NCBI GenBank assembly: GCA_001899305.1
Contig: MKWL01000001.1
Coordinates: forward strand, 434,001 to 498,000
Length of the DNA: 64,000 nt
Reading direction: 5' to 3'
DNA from: Thiobacillus sp. 0-1251
Lineage (GTDB): Bacteria; Pseudomonadota; Gammaproteobacteria; Burkholderiales; Thiobacillaceae
Positions 45,279-54,005 of this stretch are shown here, one piece after another. Made by a program: the position numbers and the translations under genes. The notes below the pieces were generated by a model. It was not told the DNA's origin, made no database searches, and was given only the letters and a program-made list of their open reading frames with translations. Every line of letters begins with the position of its first letter. Position 1 is the stretch's first letter.

Positions 45279-45728
45279 ATGCAAGTGATTCTGATGGACA
45301 AAGTCGTCAACCTGGGCAATCTGGGTGACGTGGTCAAAGTGAAAGACGGCTATGCCCGCAACTTTCTGATTCCCACTGGCCGTGCACGTCGTGCCACGCA
45401 GGCCAACATGGACGCATTTGCCGCCCAGAAGGCCGAACTGGAACGTGTCGCAGCCGAGAAACTGGCCGATGCGCAGACTCGCGCCGGCAAGCTCGAAGGC
45501 ATGAGTGTGACGATCAGCCAGAAGGCTGGCGTCGATGGCCGTCTGTTCGGCTCCATTACCAATGCCGACATCGCCGATGCGCTGAAAGCGCAGGGCCACG
45601 ACGTGGTCAAGGCGGAAATCCGCCTGCCCGAAGGCCCGTTCAAGGCCATTGGCGAATACCCGGTGGTGCTGGGACTGCACCATGACGTCACCGCTAACAT
45701 CACGGTGGTGGTGGTCGGCGAGCAGTAA
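45279..45728 (+). CDS. rplI: Large ribosomal subunit protein bL9
   Basis: The 149-residue bL9 starts [32 protein letters not shown], the family signature in its N-terminal rRNA-binding domain, and has the usual C-terminal domain with [20 protein letters not shown] precedes the ATG, and a strong terminator follows 18 bases after the stop. Confidence 0.98.
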   Translation: MQVILMDKVVNLGNLGDVVKVKDGYARNFLIPTGRARRATQANMDAFAAQKAELERVAAEKLADAQTRAGKLEGMSVTISQKAGVDGRLFGSITNADIADALKAQGHDVVKAEIRLPEGPFKAIGEYPVVLGLHHDVTANITVVVVGEQ

Positions 45729-45746
45729 TCCGCCGGCCTTTCCTGG

Positions 45747-45772
45747 AAAGGGAGCCATCGGCTCCCTTTTTT
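45747..45772 (+). terminator. Rho-independent terminator of the rpsF operon
   Basis: AAAGGGAGCC pairs with GGCTCCCTTT across an ATC loop and runs into a T-tract. It ends the ribosomal-protein transcript before dnaB. Confidence 0.92.
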
Positions 45773-45806
45773 ATTTGTCCTCAAGACATACCCGGCTGTC
45801 CACGGC

Positions 45807-45815
45807 TTATCCACA
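45807..45815 (+). promoter_or_regulatory. Perfect DnaA box (TTATCCACA) upstream of dnaB
   Basis: TTATCCACA matches the high-affinity DnaA box consensus exactly. It lies in the 87-base gap between the rplI terminator and the dnaB ATG (45860), where the dnaB promoter must be. A looser relative, TGTCCACGG, is just upstream. Confidence 0.5.
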
Positions 45816-45859
45816 GCTTTTCCATTGTTGGGCCTGAGGCTGAAGACTAGAATCCTGCC

Positions 45860-47251
45860 ATGGCCGCCATCCACTCCCTGACTGCAAATTCCGATCCCCA
45901 GCTAGCGCAGATGCGCCTGCCGCCACACTCGCTGGAAGCCGAGCAGGCAGTGTTAGGCGGTCTGCTGCTCGACAACAGCGCCTGGGACCGCATCGGCGAC
46001 GTGGTATCGGAAAGCGATTTCTACCGCCAGGACCATCGCCAGATCCTGCGCGCCATCGTGCGGCAGATCGCCGAGAACCGGCCGGCCGATGCCGTGACGG
46101 TTTCCGAGGCACTACAGTCCATGGCGCAACTCGAAAACGTTGGCGGGCTGGCCTACATCGTTGCGCTGGCGAGCAACACGCCGTCGGCCGCCAACATTCG
46201 CCGCTATGCCGAGATCGTGCGCGAGCGCTCGGTGATGCGGCGACTTGCCGAGGTGGCCACCGGGATTGCCGATACCGCCTATGCGCCGGCAGGACGCAGT
46301 GCTTCGCAACTGCTCGACGAAGCCGAAGCCAAGGTGTTCGAGATCGCCGAATCCGGCAGCCGCGGGCAGGCGGGCTTCACAGAAATCAAGCCTTTGCTGA
46401 AGGAAGTGGTCGAGCGCATCGACGAACTCTATCACCGCGACAACGACTCCGGTGTCACTGGCGTGCCCACCGGCTTTCACGATCTCGATCAGAAAACTTC
46501 GGGTTTGCAGCCGGGTGACCTGGTCATCGTTGCCGGCCGTCCGTCGATGGGCAAGACCGCGTTCTCGATCAACATCGCCGAGAATGTCGCACTCGACACC
46601 GGCCTGCCGGTGGCAGTGTTCTCGATGGAAATGGGCGGCGCCCAGCTGGTGATGCGGATGATCGGTTCGGTCGGCAAGCTCGACCAGCACCGTCTGCGTA
46701 CCGGCAAGCTGGGCGAGGACGATTGGCAGCGCCTCACCTACGCGCTCGGCAAGCTCAACGAGGCGCCGGTGTTCATCGACGAGACACCGGGACTCAATGT
46801 GCTCGAACTGCGCGCGCGCGCGCGCCGGCTGATGCGCCAGTGCGGCAAGCTCGGCCTGATCGTGATCGACTATTTGCAATTGATGGCGGGCAGCGGCACC
46901 GGTGAGAACCGCGCTACCGAAATATCAGAAATCTCGCGTGCGCTGAAAGGGCTGGCGAAGGAGCTGCACGTGCCGGTGATCGCGCTGTCGCAGTTGAACC
47001 GCGGTCTGGAACAACGTCCCAACAAGCGTCCGGTGATGTCCGATCTGCGCGAATCGGGCGCCATCGAACAGGATGCCGACGTCATCCTGTTCATTTACCG
47101 CGACGAGGTCTACAACCCCGATACCCAGGACAAGGGCACGGCGGAAATCATCATCAGCAAACAGCGTAACGGCCCCATCGGCACGGTGCGACTGGCCTTC
47201 CTCGGCGAATACACGCGCTTCGAAACCCTCGCGCAGCCGGGCAGCTACTGA
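45860..47251 (+). CDS. dnaB: Replicative DNA helicase DnaB
   Basis: The 463-residue hexameric helicase has the N-terminal DnaB domain with LPPHSLEAEQAVLGGLLLDN, and the RecA-like motor with Walker A GRPSMGKTAF at about 225-235, IDYLQLM (Walker B) and LSQLNRGLEQRPNKRP. No intein interrupts the usual insertion sites. A run of alternating CG (46810-46823) encodes part of LRARARRL. Confidence 0.98.
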   Translation: MAAIHSLTANSDPQLAQMRLPPHSLEAEQAVLGGLLLDNSAWDRIGDVVSESDFYRQDHRQILRAIVRQIAENRPADAVTVSEALQSMAQLENVGGLAYIVALASNTPSAANIRRYAEIVRERSVMRRLAEVATGIADTAYAPAGRSASQLLDEAEAKVFEIAESGSRGQAGFTEIKPLLKEVVERIDELYHRDNDSGVTGVPTGFHDLDQKTSGLQPGDLVIVAGRPSMGKTAFSINIAENVALDTGLPVAVFSMEMGGAQLVMRMIGSVGKLDQHRLRTGKLGEDDWQRLTYALGKLNEAPVFIDETPGLNVLELRARARRLMRQCGKLGLIVIDYLQLMAGSGTGENRATEISEISRALKGLAKELHVPVIALSQLNRGLEQRPNKRPVMSDLRESGAIEQDADVILFIYRDEVYNPDTQDKGTAEIIISKQRNGPIGTVRLAFLGEYTRFETLAQPGSY

Positions 47252-47254
47252 GCC

Positions 47255-48322
47255 ATGCGGCCCATCCAGGCGCGAATCTCCATCGGCGCGATGGCACACA
47301 ACCTGCGTGTGGCACGTAGTCATGCAGGCGCAACGCGCGTGTTTGCCGTAGTCAAGGCCAATGCCTACGGTCACGGGCTGTCGCGTGCACGGCGCGCATT
47401 GGCGGCCGCCGACGGCTTTGCCGTGCTGACGCTGGAAGAGGCCGCCAACCTGAGATTGATGGGGGTCGACCAGCCCATCCTGCTACTGGAAGGGTTCTTC
47501 GGGGTAGACGAAATCGCCACCTGCGCCGAACTGGACCTGTGGCCGGTGTTGCATCATCCTGCCCATCTCGACTGGCTGCAGCAGCAACCGCCTGCGCGGC
47601 CCCTGCAGGTTTTCCTCAAATTCGACAGCGGCATGCACCGGCTGGGATTTCCACTGGCCGATCATGCCGCCATCGTCGCGCGGGCGAGAAGCCTCAGCGC
47701 AGTGGCCGGCATCACGCTGATGACGCATTTTGCCCAGGCGGATGAAACGGTCGGCGTGGACTGGCAGTTGCACCCTTTCCTGCGCGAACTGTCGGCCTAC
47801 GGTCTACCATGGAGCAGCGCCAATTCGGCCGCGCTGTTGCGTTACCCGGAGACCCTTGGCGCCTGGGCGCGCCCGGGACTGATGCTCTATGGCGCGTCGC
47901 CGTTTGCCGACCTGTCGGCCGAGCAATTGGGTTTGAGGCCAGCCATGACCCTGCGGTCGGAAATCATCAGCGTGCAGACCCTGCAAGCGGGCGAGGGTGT
48001 GGGATATGGGCAGTTGTTTCGTGCCGACCGCCCCATGCGGGTGGGTGTGGTTGCCTGCGGCTATGCGGATGGTTACCCGCGCCATGCGCTGACCGGTACG
48101 CCGGTTCTTGTCGATGGACACCTCAGCCGAACCTTGGGCCGGGTGTCGATGGACATGCTGTGTGTCGATCTGGGCGAATGCCCCGAAGCCGGCGTGGGGA
48201 GCCCGGTCGTGCTGTGGGGCGAGGGCTTACCCGTGGATACGGTAGCCGCAGCCGCAGGCACCAGCAGTTATGAACTGCTGTGCGCGCTGGCCGCGCGGGT
48301 CCCCGTGGACGAAACCGACTAA
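47255..48322 (+). CDS. alr: Alanine racemase
   Basis: The 355-residue fold-type III PLP enzyme makes D-alanine for peptidoglycan. The PLP lysine is K34 in AVVKANAYGHG, and the second catalytic residue, a tyrosine, is in EGVGYGQLF; CGYADGYPR follows. It starts three bases after the dnaB stop. Confidence 0.97.
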   Translation: MRPIQARISIGAMAHNLRVARSHAGATRVFAVVKANAYGHGLSRARRALAAADGFAVLTLEEAANLRLMGVDQPILLLEGFFGVDEIATCAELDLWPVLHHPAHLDWLQQQPPARPLQVFLKFDSGMHRLGFPLADHAAIVARARSLSAVAGITLMTHFAQADETVGVDWQLHPFLRELSAYGLPWSSANSAALLRYPETLGAWARPGLMLYGASPFADLSAEQLGLRPAMTLRSEIISVQTLQAGEGVGYGQLFRADRPMRVGVVACGYADGYPRHALTGTPVLVDGHLSRTLGRVSMDMLCVDLGECPEAGVGSPVVLWGEGLPVDTVAAAAGTSSYELLCALAARVPVDETD

Positions 48323-48329
48323 AGCTTAG

Positions 48330-48692
48330 TTAGTGCGTCGTGCCAAATGAGGGATCGCGGGTGCCAGGCGGCATCGGCAGGCCGGCATAGTGGCTGGCCT
48401 GGGCGATGGGCCCTAGTGGAAACAGCTTGTACAGGAACTTGTGTCCGCCCTGGCCCGCAAATTCTTCTTCCAGCGAATGCACCAGCATGCGCGCATTGAT
48501 AGTGCCACCATGATCGGCGTAACAGTCGCGCAGATAGCGAATAATGGCCAGATGGTCGTCGGTCAATTCCAGTCCATCCCGGCGCGCACTCTCGATTGCC
48601 TGTTCTTCCGTCCAGGGTTCCAGGTCGATGAGATAGCCGCGGACCGTCGGGCCCGAATGCTCCTGTTCCACCATTTTGTTGATGTCCAGCAT
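48330..48692 (-). CDS. DsrC/TusE-family protein lacking the C-terminal cysteines (second copy)
   Basis: A 120-residue protein that follows the DsrC/TusE pattern closely: RGYLIDLEPWTEEQAIESA, GLELTDDHLAIIRYLRDCYADHG, KFLYKLFPLGPIAQASHYAGLPMP. After AGLPMP, the canonical TGCV is replaced by PGTRDPSFGTTH, so CysA is missing, and CysB is replaced too. It therefore cannot carry sulfur the way DsrC does and may be regulatory. A GGAG precedes the ATG. It is convergent with alr, seven bases apart. Confidence 0.88.
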   Translation of the reverse strand: MLDINKMVEQEHSGPTVRGYLIDLEPWTEEQAIESARRDGLELTDDHLAIIRYLRDCYADHGGTINARMLVHSLEEEFAGQGGHKFLYKLFPLGPIAQASHYAGLPMPPGTRDPSFGTTH

Positions 48693-48786
48693 GATGATCT
48701 CCTTGTGACATGCGTGCCTTGTTTATAGAACGTGCATGTCGGAAACCAAGGCATTTTGTATGCGTCTGGATGACGCTTGAAATGGA

Positions 48787-48792
48787 TATAAT
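48787..48792 (+). promoter_or_regulatory. Possible -10 element (TATAAT) of the CsgG-like gene
   Basis: A perfect TATAAT lies 28 bases upstream of the ATG at 48821. No good -35 hexamer is found 16-18 bases further upstream, so the promoter call is tentative. Confidence 0.4.
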
Positions 48793-48820
48793 CGTTTTAA
48801 ATCAACCAAGGGAGACAACA

Positions 48821-49855
48821 ATGACAGCCATTGCGCGCGCACTCGTTACCGGCTTGTTTTTGACGCAGGCGATCAATCCGGTCTATGCCGGCCTCTTCGA
48901 TTTCAAACTGGGGGGCGGCGATAAAAAAGAGGCCGGTCAGCCGTCCGGTTCTGCGGGGCCAGACGGGGCACAAGGGGAAGCCAAGGAACTTGAGAAATGC
49001 GACAAGCCCTACGGCACGCTGGCCGTGGTTGAGCCGCAGGATGCCGTGATTTCCCATCTGCTCCAATACGGCCTGCAATCACCGACAGGCCTGATTCGCA
49101 TGATGGTGCAGCAATCCAATTGCTTTGTTCTGGTGGAGCGTGGCCGCGCCATGCAGAACCTGATGCAGGAGCGTCAACTGGCCGAGTCCGGCGAATTGCG
49201 CAAGGGTTCCAACATGGGCAAGGGCCAGATGGTCACGGCCGACTATGTGCTGACCCCCGACGCGGTATTCTCCAGCAAGGATTCGGGCGGCGTGGGCGGC
49301 GCACTGGGCGGCCTGGGCGTGTTTGGCGCCGTTGCGGGCCTGGTCGCGGCCGGCCTCAAGTTCAAGTCGGCGCAAACCACCATGATCCTCTCGGATTCGC
49401 GTACTTCGTTGCAGCTTGCTTCGGCCACCGGCAATGCCGAGAAAACGGACTGGAGCGTGGGCGGATTACTGGTCGGTGGCGGCGCGGCAGGCGGACTCGG
49501 CGCCTACACCAATACGCCGGAAGGGAAGGTCATCGCGGCCAGCTACCTGGACAACTGGAACAACATCGTCCGTTCCATCCGCAACAATCCGGAGATGGCA
49601 CGCCAGGAGATCAACCTCAAGGGCAAATCCGGCCAGCCGACCAAGGCTGGCATCGTGTTCGAGGAAGGCGACACGGTAACCGGAAAAATTGCCGGGTTGA
49701 GGATCTACGCCCAGCCCAAGAAAACCTCCAAAGTGGTCTCGACCCTCGCGCGAGGTGAGGAAGTCATTTATACCGGCCATGACCAGGGCGGATTTATTTC
49801 CGTCCAAGGCCAGGATGGCGAAGGCTGGGTGGAAAAGGTGATGGTGAAGAAATAG
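48821..49855 (+). CDS. CsgG-like secreted protein with C-terminal SH3-like domain
   Basis: A 344-residue protein with a signal peptide (ALVTGLFLTQAINPVYA). The middle part (about 60-225) follows the CsgG/HfaB family: TLAVVEPQD, GLIRMMVQQSNCFVLVERGRAMQNLMQERQLAESGELR, VTADYVLTPDAVF. The C-terminal about 70 residues are an SH3-like domain (GLRIYAQPKKTSKVVSTLARGEEVIY). CsgG itself is a lipoprotein; here no lipobox cysteine is present. A Gly-rich segment follows near 160-180, possibly membrane-inserting. No curli genes are adjacent. A GGGAG ribosome site precedes the ATG, and a strong terminator follows. Confidence 0.8.
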   Translation: MTAIARALVTGLFLTQAINPVYAGLFDFKLGGGDKKEAGQPSGSAGPDGAQGEAKELEKCDKPYGTLAVVEPQDAVISHLLQYGLQSPTGLIRMMVQQSNCFVLVERGRAMQNLMQERQLAESGELRKGSNMGKGQMVTADYVLTPDAVFSSKDSGGVGGALGGLGVFGAVAGLVAAGLKFKSAQTTMILSDSRTSLQLASATGNAEKTDWSVGGLLVGGGAAGGLGAYTNTPEGKVIAASYLDNWNNIVRSIRNNPEMARQEINLKGKSGQPTKAGIVFEEGDTVTGKIAGLRIYAQPKKTSKVVSTLARGEEVIYTGHDQGGFISVQGQDGEGWVEKVMVKK

Positions 49856-49877
49856 GCGACTGTTTCTGTACACCGCC

Positions 49878-49905
49878 AAAAAAGCCGGGCAAGCCCGGCT
49901 TTTTT
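49878..49905. terminator. Bidirectional rho-independent terminator
   Basis: AAAAAAGCCGGGC pairs with GCCCGGCTTTTTT across an AA loop, giving a near-perfect symmetric hairpin with A- and T-tracts. It serves the CsgG-like gene and, read the other way, the convergent DUF4936 gene whose stop lies at its edge. Confidence 0.92.
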
Positions 49906-50191
49906 ATGGGGCCGGGTCGGGCGCCGAGAAGCACTCCAGATGGCGTTCGCCCACAGTGGCCCCGGCACAGTCCAGGTCAAGCACGGCCCGGTCCAGCGCG
50001 GCGGAAAATGCCGAAAAATCGGCAATGCCTTCGTAGATCTCCATCCATGTCGACGGATCGTCGCAGCGTCGCAACCGACGTGGCGGCTGGCTGCAATACC
50101 GGGCCAGCGCGTCCAGCAATGCATCGATACGGGGGGCTACCAGACTGGTTTGCGCAGGATCGATACGGTAATAGACGTAGGCGTGCTTCAC
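49904..50191 (-). CDS. DUF4936 family protein
   Basis: The 95-residue cytoplasmic protein begins MKHAYVYYRIDPAQ and contains TWMEIYEGI and the terminal RHLECFSAPDP, the pattern of DUF4936, a small family seen mainly in betaproteobacteria. The predicted fold is a ferredoxin-like alpha/beta unit. It starts one base after the ygfZ stop on the same strand, so it is probably co-transcribed. The function is unknown. Confidence 0.8.
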   Translation of the reverse strand: MKHAYVYYRIDPAQTSLVAPRIDALLDALARYCSQPPRRLRRCDDPSTWMEIYEGIADFSAFSAALDRAVLDLDCAGATVGERHLECFSAPDPAP

Positions 50192-51220
50192 CTATTCGGG
50201 TAGCGCGTAGGGCAAGGGTTTCAGCGTCAGCACGGCGCCGTCGCCCGCTTTCAGGTGCAGGGTTTGCGTCGCCGCACTTTCGACCTGGGCCACGGCCAGC
50301 ACATCGAAGCCGCCCGCCGGCGCCGGTGCCGCATTGACTACCGTGCCGGTGGCCTGGCCCTCGATGTCGGCGCTGTACAGGCTATCGCCAGGTACGGCTT
50401 CGATATCCACGTGCGCAAGGAACATGCGGCGTTTGAGTTTGCCCAGATACTGGCTGCGGGCGACGATTTCCTGGCCGGGGTAGCAGCCTTTCTGGAAGCT
50501 GACGCCGCCGATGACCTCGAAATTGACCATTTGCGGGACGAACTGCTCCTGGGTGGCGGCAACGATCATCGGAATGCCGGCGTTGAGCCGCAGCCAGTCC
50601 CATACCGGTGCGCCGACCGGGGTGGCCGTTTCGCGCAATCCCTGCCAGACCGTGGTGGCGCGTTCGGGGAGGATCGACAGAACGAATTTGTCGTCGCCGA
50701 CGCGGATGACCTGGCCGGCTTCCCCGTTGATGGTATGCATGGTGGTATTCGGAAGGACGCCCATCGTGGCGCTCACCCTGGCCGCCGCCTGCTTGCCGGC
50801 GACGACCAGCCGGACGTGTTCATCGCTGGCGTCACGTCCTTGTACCTTGGCGCGCATGATGAACATGGATAGCCGCTTCAATACGCTGGGCAGGATGTCG
50901 CCCGATAGTTGCAGGCAGTAATCCTCGCCCTGCCGCCATACCAGAAAATTTCCGAGCAGGCGTCCCTTGGGGCTGCAATAGCCATTCCACTGGGCGGCGT
51001 CGGCCTGCAGGCCGCGAACGTCGTTGGTGAGTTGGCTTTGCAGGAAGCTGGCGGCTTCGTCGCCGTGAAAAGCGATGACGCCGAGTTGCGACAAATCCGC
51101 GACAATGGTGCCGCCAGCGGCGGCGGCACGTTCGGCCGCCGGATCGCCATAATGCAGAACCGCGCTGTCTTCGATGTGCGCACCTTGGGATTGCAGAAAG
51201 TTTTTCCAGGAATCAATCAC
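50192..51220 (-). CDS. ygfZ: Folate-binding Fe-S cluster assembly protein YgfZ
   Basis: The 342-residue GcvT-like protein supports Fe-S cluster enzymes (for example MiaB) in the cytoplasm. It has the diagnostic KGCYPGQEIVARSQY with the conserved cysteine, and LNAGIPMI upstream. It uses a GTG start. It is divergent from the ygfX-like gene with a gap of about 50 bases. Confidence 0.93.
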   Translation of the reverse strand: MIDSWKNFLQSQGAHIEDSAVLHYGDPAAERAAAAGGTIVADLSQLGVIAFHGDEAASFLQSQLTNDVRGLQADAAQWNGYCSPKGRLLGNFLVWRQGEDYCLQLSGDILPSVLKRLSMFIMRAKVQGRDASDEHVRLVVAGKQAAARVSATMGVLPNTTMHTINGEAGQVIRVGDDKFVLSILPERATTVWQGLRETATPVGAPVWDWLRLNAGIPMIVAATQEQFVPQMVNFEVIGGVSFQKGCYPGQEIVARSQYLGKLKRRMFLAHVDIEAVPGDSLYSADIEGQATGTVVNAAPAPAGGFDVLAVAQVESAATQTLHLKAGDGAVLTLKPLPYALPE

Positions 51221-51272
51221 GTTGCGTTCCAGTCAAAAAGGGATGTCATGAAGTCCAAAAGTGTACACGCTG

Positions 51273-51704
51273 ATGCACGAGATTGAACTCAAACCCTCGC
51301 GCCGACTGGGGCTGTTGCTGCTGGGCATGACCGTGCTGGCAGGGGTTGCCCTGCTGCTGACGGATGTCTCTGCAGGCGTTGCATTTGCGCTGGGAAGCGC
51401 CGTGATTGGCCTGGGCGTATGGGGTTGGCGGCAAGCCGCGCCGATGACGCATCTGCGTATTGCGGCAGACGGCCGTCTGCAAAACCTGGATGGCCGGGCC
51501 GAGTGGTGCGACGTCGAGGTGCTGGATGACAGTTTTGTCTCGCCCGGGTTGATCGTGTTGCGTTATCGTGCCGCCGACCGTCGCGTGCATGCCCTGACGC
51601 TGCTGCCAGATAGCGCGGATGCCGACAGCTTGCGGCGCCTCAGGATGTCGCTTCGCTGGGCACGCCGCACACGCTCGGACACAGTGTTCCCGGACGCGGG
51701 TTAA
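51273..51704 (+). CDS. YgfX-like small membrane protein
   Basis: A 143-residue protein starting [12 protein letters not shown], with two transmembrane helices at about 13-30 and 33-52 and a soluble C-terminal domain ([19 protein letters not shown] and [11 protein letters not shown]). This layout matches YgfX/CptA proteins, which in enterobacteria sit beside ygfZ. An upstream GTG at 51261 is an alternative start. The last 65 bases overlap the convergent nadB gene. Confidence 0.75.
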   Translation: MHEIELKPSRRLGLLLLGMTVLAGVALLLTDVSAGVAFALGSAVIGLGVWGWRQAAPMTHLRIAADGRLQNLDGRAEWCDVEVLDDSFVSPGLIVLRYRAADRRVHALTLLPDSADADSLRRLRMSLRWARRTRSDTVFPDAG

Positions 51705-53265
51705 GCACGGTGTTGCCGGCGATCGGCAGAATTTCCGGATAGTCGCGGCTGAAATGCAGGCCGCGGCTTTCCTGCCGCAACTGGGCCGAGCGGATGATGA
51801 GATCGGCGCTCTGCACCAGATTGCGCAGTTCGATCAGGTCGTTGGAGACCCGGAAGTTCCGGTAAAACTCGTCGATTTCAGCGCGCAGCAGGCGGATCCG
51901 GTGCGACGCGCGTGCCAGCCGCTTGTTGGTGCGCACGATGCCTACGTAGTCCCACATGAAGCGCCGCAGTTCGTCCCAGTTGTGCGAGATCACCACCTCC
52001 TCGTCGGGGTCGGTGACGCGCGACGCATCCCAGGGCGGCAGGCTGAGCGACGGGGCGGGCGGCGTGGCCAGAATGTCGGCGGCGGCGGCATGGCCGAACA
52101 CCAAGCACTCCAGCAGAGAATTCGACGCCAGCCGGTTGGCGCCGTGCAGTCCGGTGAAGGTGACTTCGCCGACGGCATGCAGGTTGCACAGGTCGGTACG
52201 CGCATTCATGTCGGTGATGACGCCGCCGCAGGTATAGTGCGCGGCCGGCACCACCGGGATCGGCTGGCGCGTGATGTCGATGCCGAGTTCCAGACAGCGG
52301 CCGTAGATCGTCGGGAAATGCTCACGCACGAAGTCGGCCGGCTTGTGGCTGATGTCGAGATAGACGCAGTCGATGCCGCGTTTCTTCATCTCGAAGTCGA
52401 TTGCGCGGGCGACCACGTCGCGGGGTGCGAGTTCGGCGCGCTCGTCATGAAACTGCATGAAGCGACTGCCGTCGGGCAGCAGCAGGCGGCCGCCTTCGCC
52501 GCGTACCGCCTCGCTGATGAGAAAGGATTTGGCGTGCGGGTGGTATAGGCAGGTCGGGTGGAACTGCACGAACTCCAGATTGGCCACCCGGCAGCCGGCG
52601 CGCCAGGCCATCGCGATGCCGTCGCCGGTCGAGGTGTCGGGGTTGGTCGTGTAAAGATAGACCTTGCCGGCGCCACCGGTGGCGAGCACGGTGTGCCCGG
52701 CGGCAAAGGTCTCGACCTCGCCGGTGCCTTTGTTCAGCGCATAGGCGCCGTGGATCTGCCGTTCCTGGCCGCCGGCGCGCTTGCCGGTGATGAGGTCGAT
52801 GGCGACATGCTGCTCGAAGGTGTCGATATTGGGATGGGCACGTACCCGGTCGAGCAGGCTGGTCTGTACTGCGTGTCCGGTAGCGTCCGCCGCGTGCACG
52901 ACCCGGCGTTTGGAATGTCCGCCTTCGCGGGTGAGGTGCAGGCCGCCCGGCGCTTGTGGGTCGGGGGTGAAGGCGACGCCGTTGGCGGTCAGCCAGGCGA
53001 TCATTTCGCGCGCCTGGCTGGCGACCAGCCGGGTGACGGCCTCGTCGCACAGACCGGCCCCGGCAACCAGGGTGTCATGGACGTGGGCCTCGACCGAATC
53101 GCCGCTGTCGACCGCTGCGGCAATGCCGCCTTGCGCCCAGTCGCTGGCCCCGTCGGTCATCTGGCGCTTGGTCACAATGGCGACGCGGCGCTGGTCGGCA
53201 AGCTTGAGCGCGGTGGTCAACGCGGCGAGGCCGCTGCCGAGGATGAGGACGTCGTGTCTGTGCAT
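51640..53265 (-). CDS. nadB: L-aspartate oxidase
   Basis: The 541-residue flavoprotein oxidises aspartate to iminoaspartate, the first step of NAD synthesis. It has the FAD motif [17 protein letters not shown] at the N-terminus, [23 protein letters not shown] and [10 protein letters not shown], the succinate-dehydrogenase-like core, and the C-terminal helical domain. Length matches E. coli NadB (540). It is divergent from rpoE. Confidence 0.96.
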   Translation of the reverse strand: MHRHDVLILGSGLAALTTALKLADQRRVAIVTKRQMTDGASDWAQGGIAAAVDSGDSVEAHVHDTLVAGAGLCDEAVTRLVASQAREMIAWLTANGVAFTPDPQAPGGLHLTREGGHSKRRVVHAADATGHAVQTSLLDRVRAHPNIDTFEQHVAIDLITGKRAGGQERQIHGAYALNKGTGEVETFAAGHTVLATGGAGKVYLYTTNPDTSTGDGIAMAWRAGCRVANLEFVQFHPTCLYHPHAKSFLISEAVRGEGGRLLLPDGSRFMQFHDERAELAPRDVVARAIDFEMKKRGIDCVYLDISHKPADFVREHFPTIYGRCLELGIDITRQPIPVVPAAHYTCGGVITDMNARTDLCNLHAVGEVTFTGLHGANRLASNSLLECLVFGHAAAADILATPPAPSLSLPPWDASRVTDPDEEVVISHNWDELRRFMWDYVGIVRTNKRLARASHRIRLLRAEIDEFYRNFRVSNDLIELRNLVQSADLIIRSAQLRQESRGLHFSRDYPEILPIAGNTVLNPRPGTLCPSVCGVPSEATS

Positions 53266-53321
53266 GGTGGTCGGGGGATGATAGCAGGCTTGGGCCGTGT
53301 CCGAATAACCCTGTTTAGGGT

Positions 53322-53348
53322 GAACTTTTTTACCCTGACCCGCTCACA
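53322..53348 (+). promoter_or_regulatory. Candidate sigma-E-type promoter of rpoE
   Basis: GAACTT at 53322-53327 and TCACA at 53344-53348 are 16 bases apart, resembling the RpoE consensus (GGAACTT-N16-TCTRA). It lies 59 bases upstream of the rpoE ATG, which fits autoregulation known for this family. The -10 is imperfect. An ACCCT-GTTT-AGGGT inverted repeat (53308-53321) abuts the -35. Confidence 0.45.
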
Positions 53349-53406
53349 TGTTCCGGAAGGTGCGGTCACGTATACTTTCAACACAAACAAGAAGCAGCAG
53401 GGAGAT

Positions 53407-54003
53407 ATGTCGGACCGCGAACTGGATCAGGTGTTGGTCGAACGCGCCCAGCAGGGCGACAAGCGCGCTTTCGAGCTGTTGGTGAGCAAGTATCACCGCA
53501 AGCTCGGGCGGCTGTTGTCGCGCATGGTGCGGGATGCTGCGGAGGTGGAAGATATTACGCAGGAAGCTTTTATCAAGGCCTACCGTGCGTTGCCGGGGTT
53601 TCGTGGTGAGAGCGCCTTCTACACCTGGCTGTATCGTATCGCCGTGAATACCGCCAAGAATTATCTGGTGGCGCACAAGCGCATGCCGGTGGCGAGCGAC
53701 GTGCAGGCGGAAGATGCGGAGAATTACGAGGACGGCGACCTGTTGCGCGATATTGCGACGCCGGAAGCGGAACTCCAGACCAAACAGATCGCCAAAGCAG
53801 TCAATGAGGCGGTCGATGCGCTGCCCGAGGAATTGAGGACGGCCATCACGCTGCGCGAGATCGAAGGCATGAGCTACGAGGAAATCGCGCAAATGATGGA
53901 CTGCCCGATCGGTACTGTGCGCTCGCGGATTTTCCGCGCGCGCGAGGCCATAGCGGAAAAGATACGCCCGATGCTGGGCACCAGTCAGGACAAAAGGTGG
54001 TAA
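53407..54003 (+). CDS. rpoE: RNA polymerase sigma factor RpoE (sigma-E)
   Basis: The 198-residue ECF sigma factor has region 2 ([36 protein letters not shown]) and region 4 ([27 protein letters not shown]). GGGAGAT precedes the ATG. It is followed by its anti-sigma factor gene rseA and by rseB, rseC and mucD, the envelope-stress operon. The long frame upstream is antisense to nadB. Confidence 0.97.
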   Translation: MSDRELDQVLVERAQQGDKRAFELLVSKYHRKLGRLLSRMVRDAAEVEDITQEAFIKAYRALPGFRGESAFYTWLYRIAVNTAKNYLVAHKRMPVASDVQAEDAENYEDGDLLRDIATPEAELQTKQIAKAVNEAVDALPEELRTAITLREIEGMSYEEIAQMMDCPIGTVRSRIFRAREAIAEKIRPMLGTSQDKRW

Positions 54004-54005
54004 CC

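Noticed and set aside
46810-46823. Alternating CG run in dnaB as a possible Z-DNA or repeat signal
   Set aside because: It simply encodes consecutive Arg-Ala codons in a conserved part of DnaB.
52558-53406. Open frame upstream of rpoE on the plus strand
   Set aside because: It is antisense to nadB; RpoE homology and the ribosome site begin at 53407.
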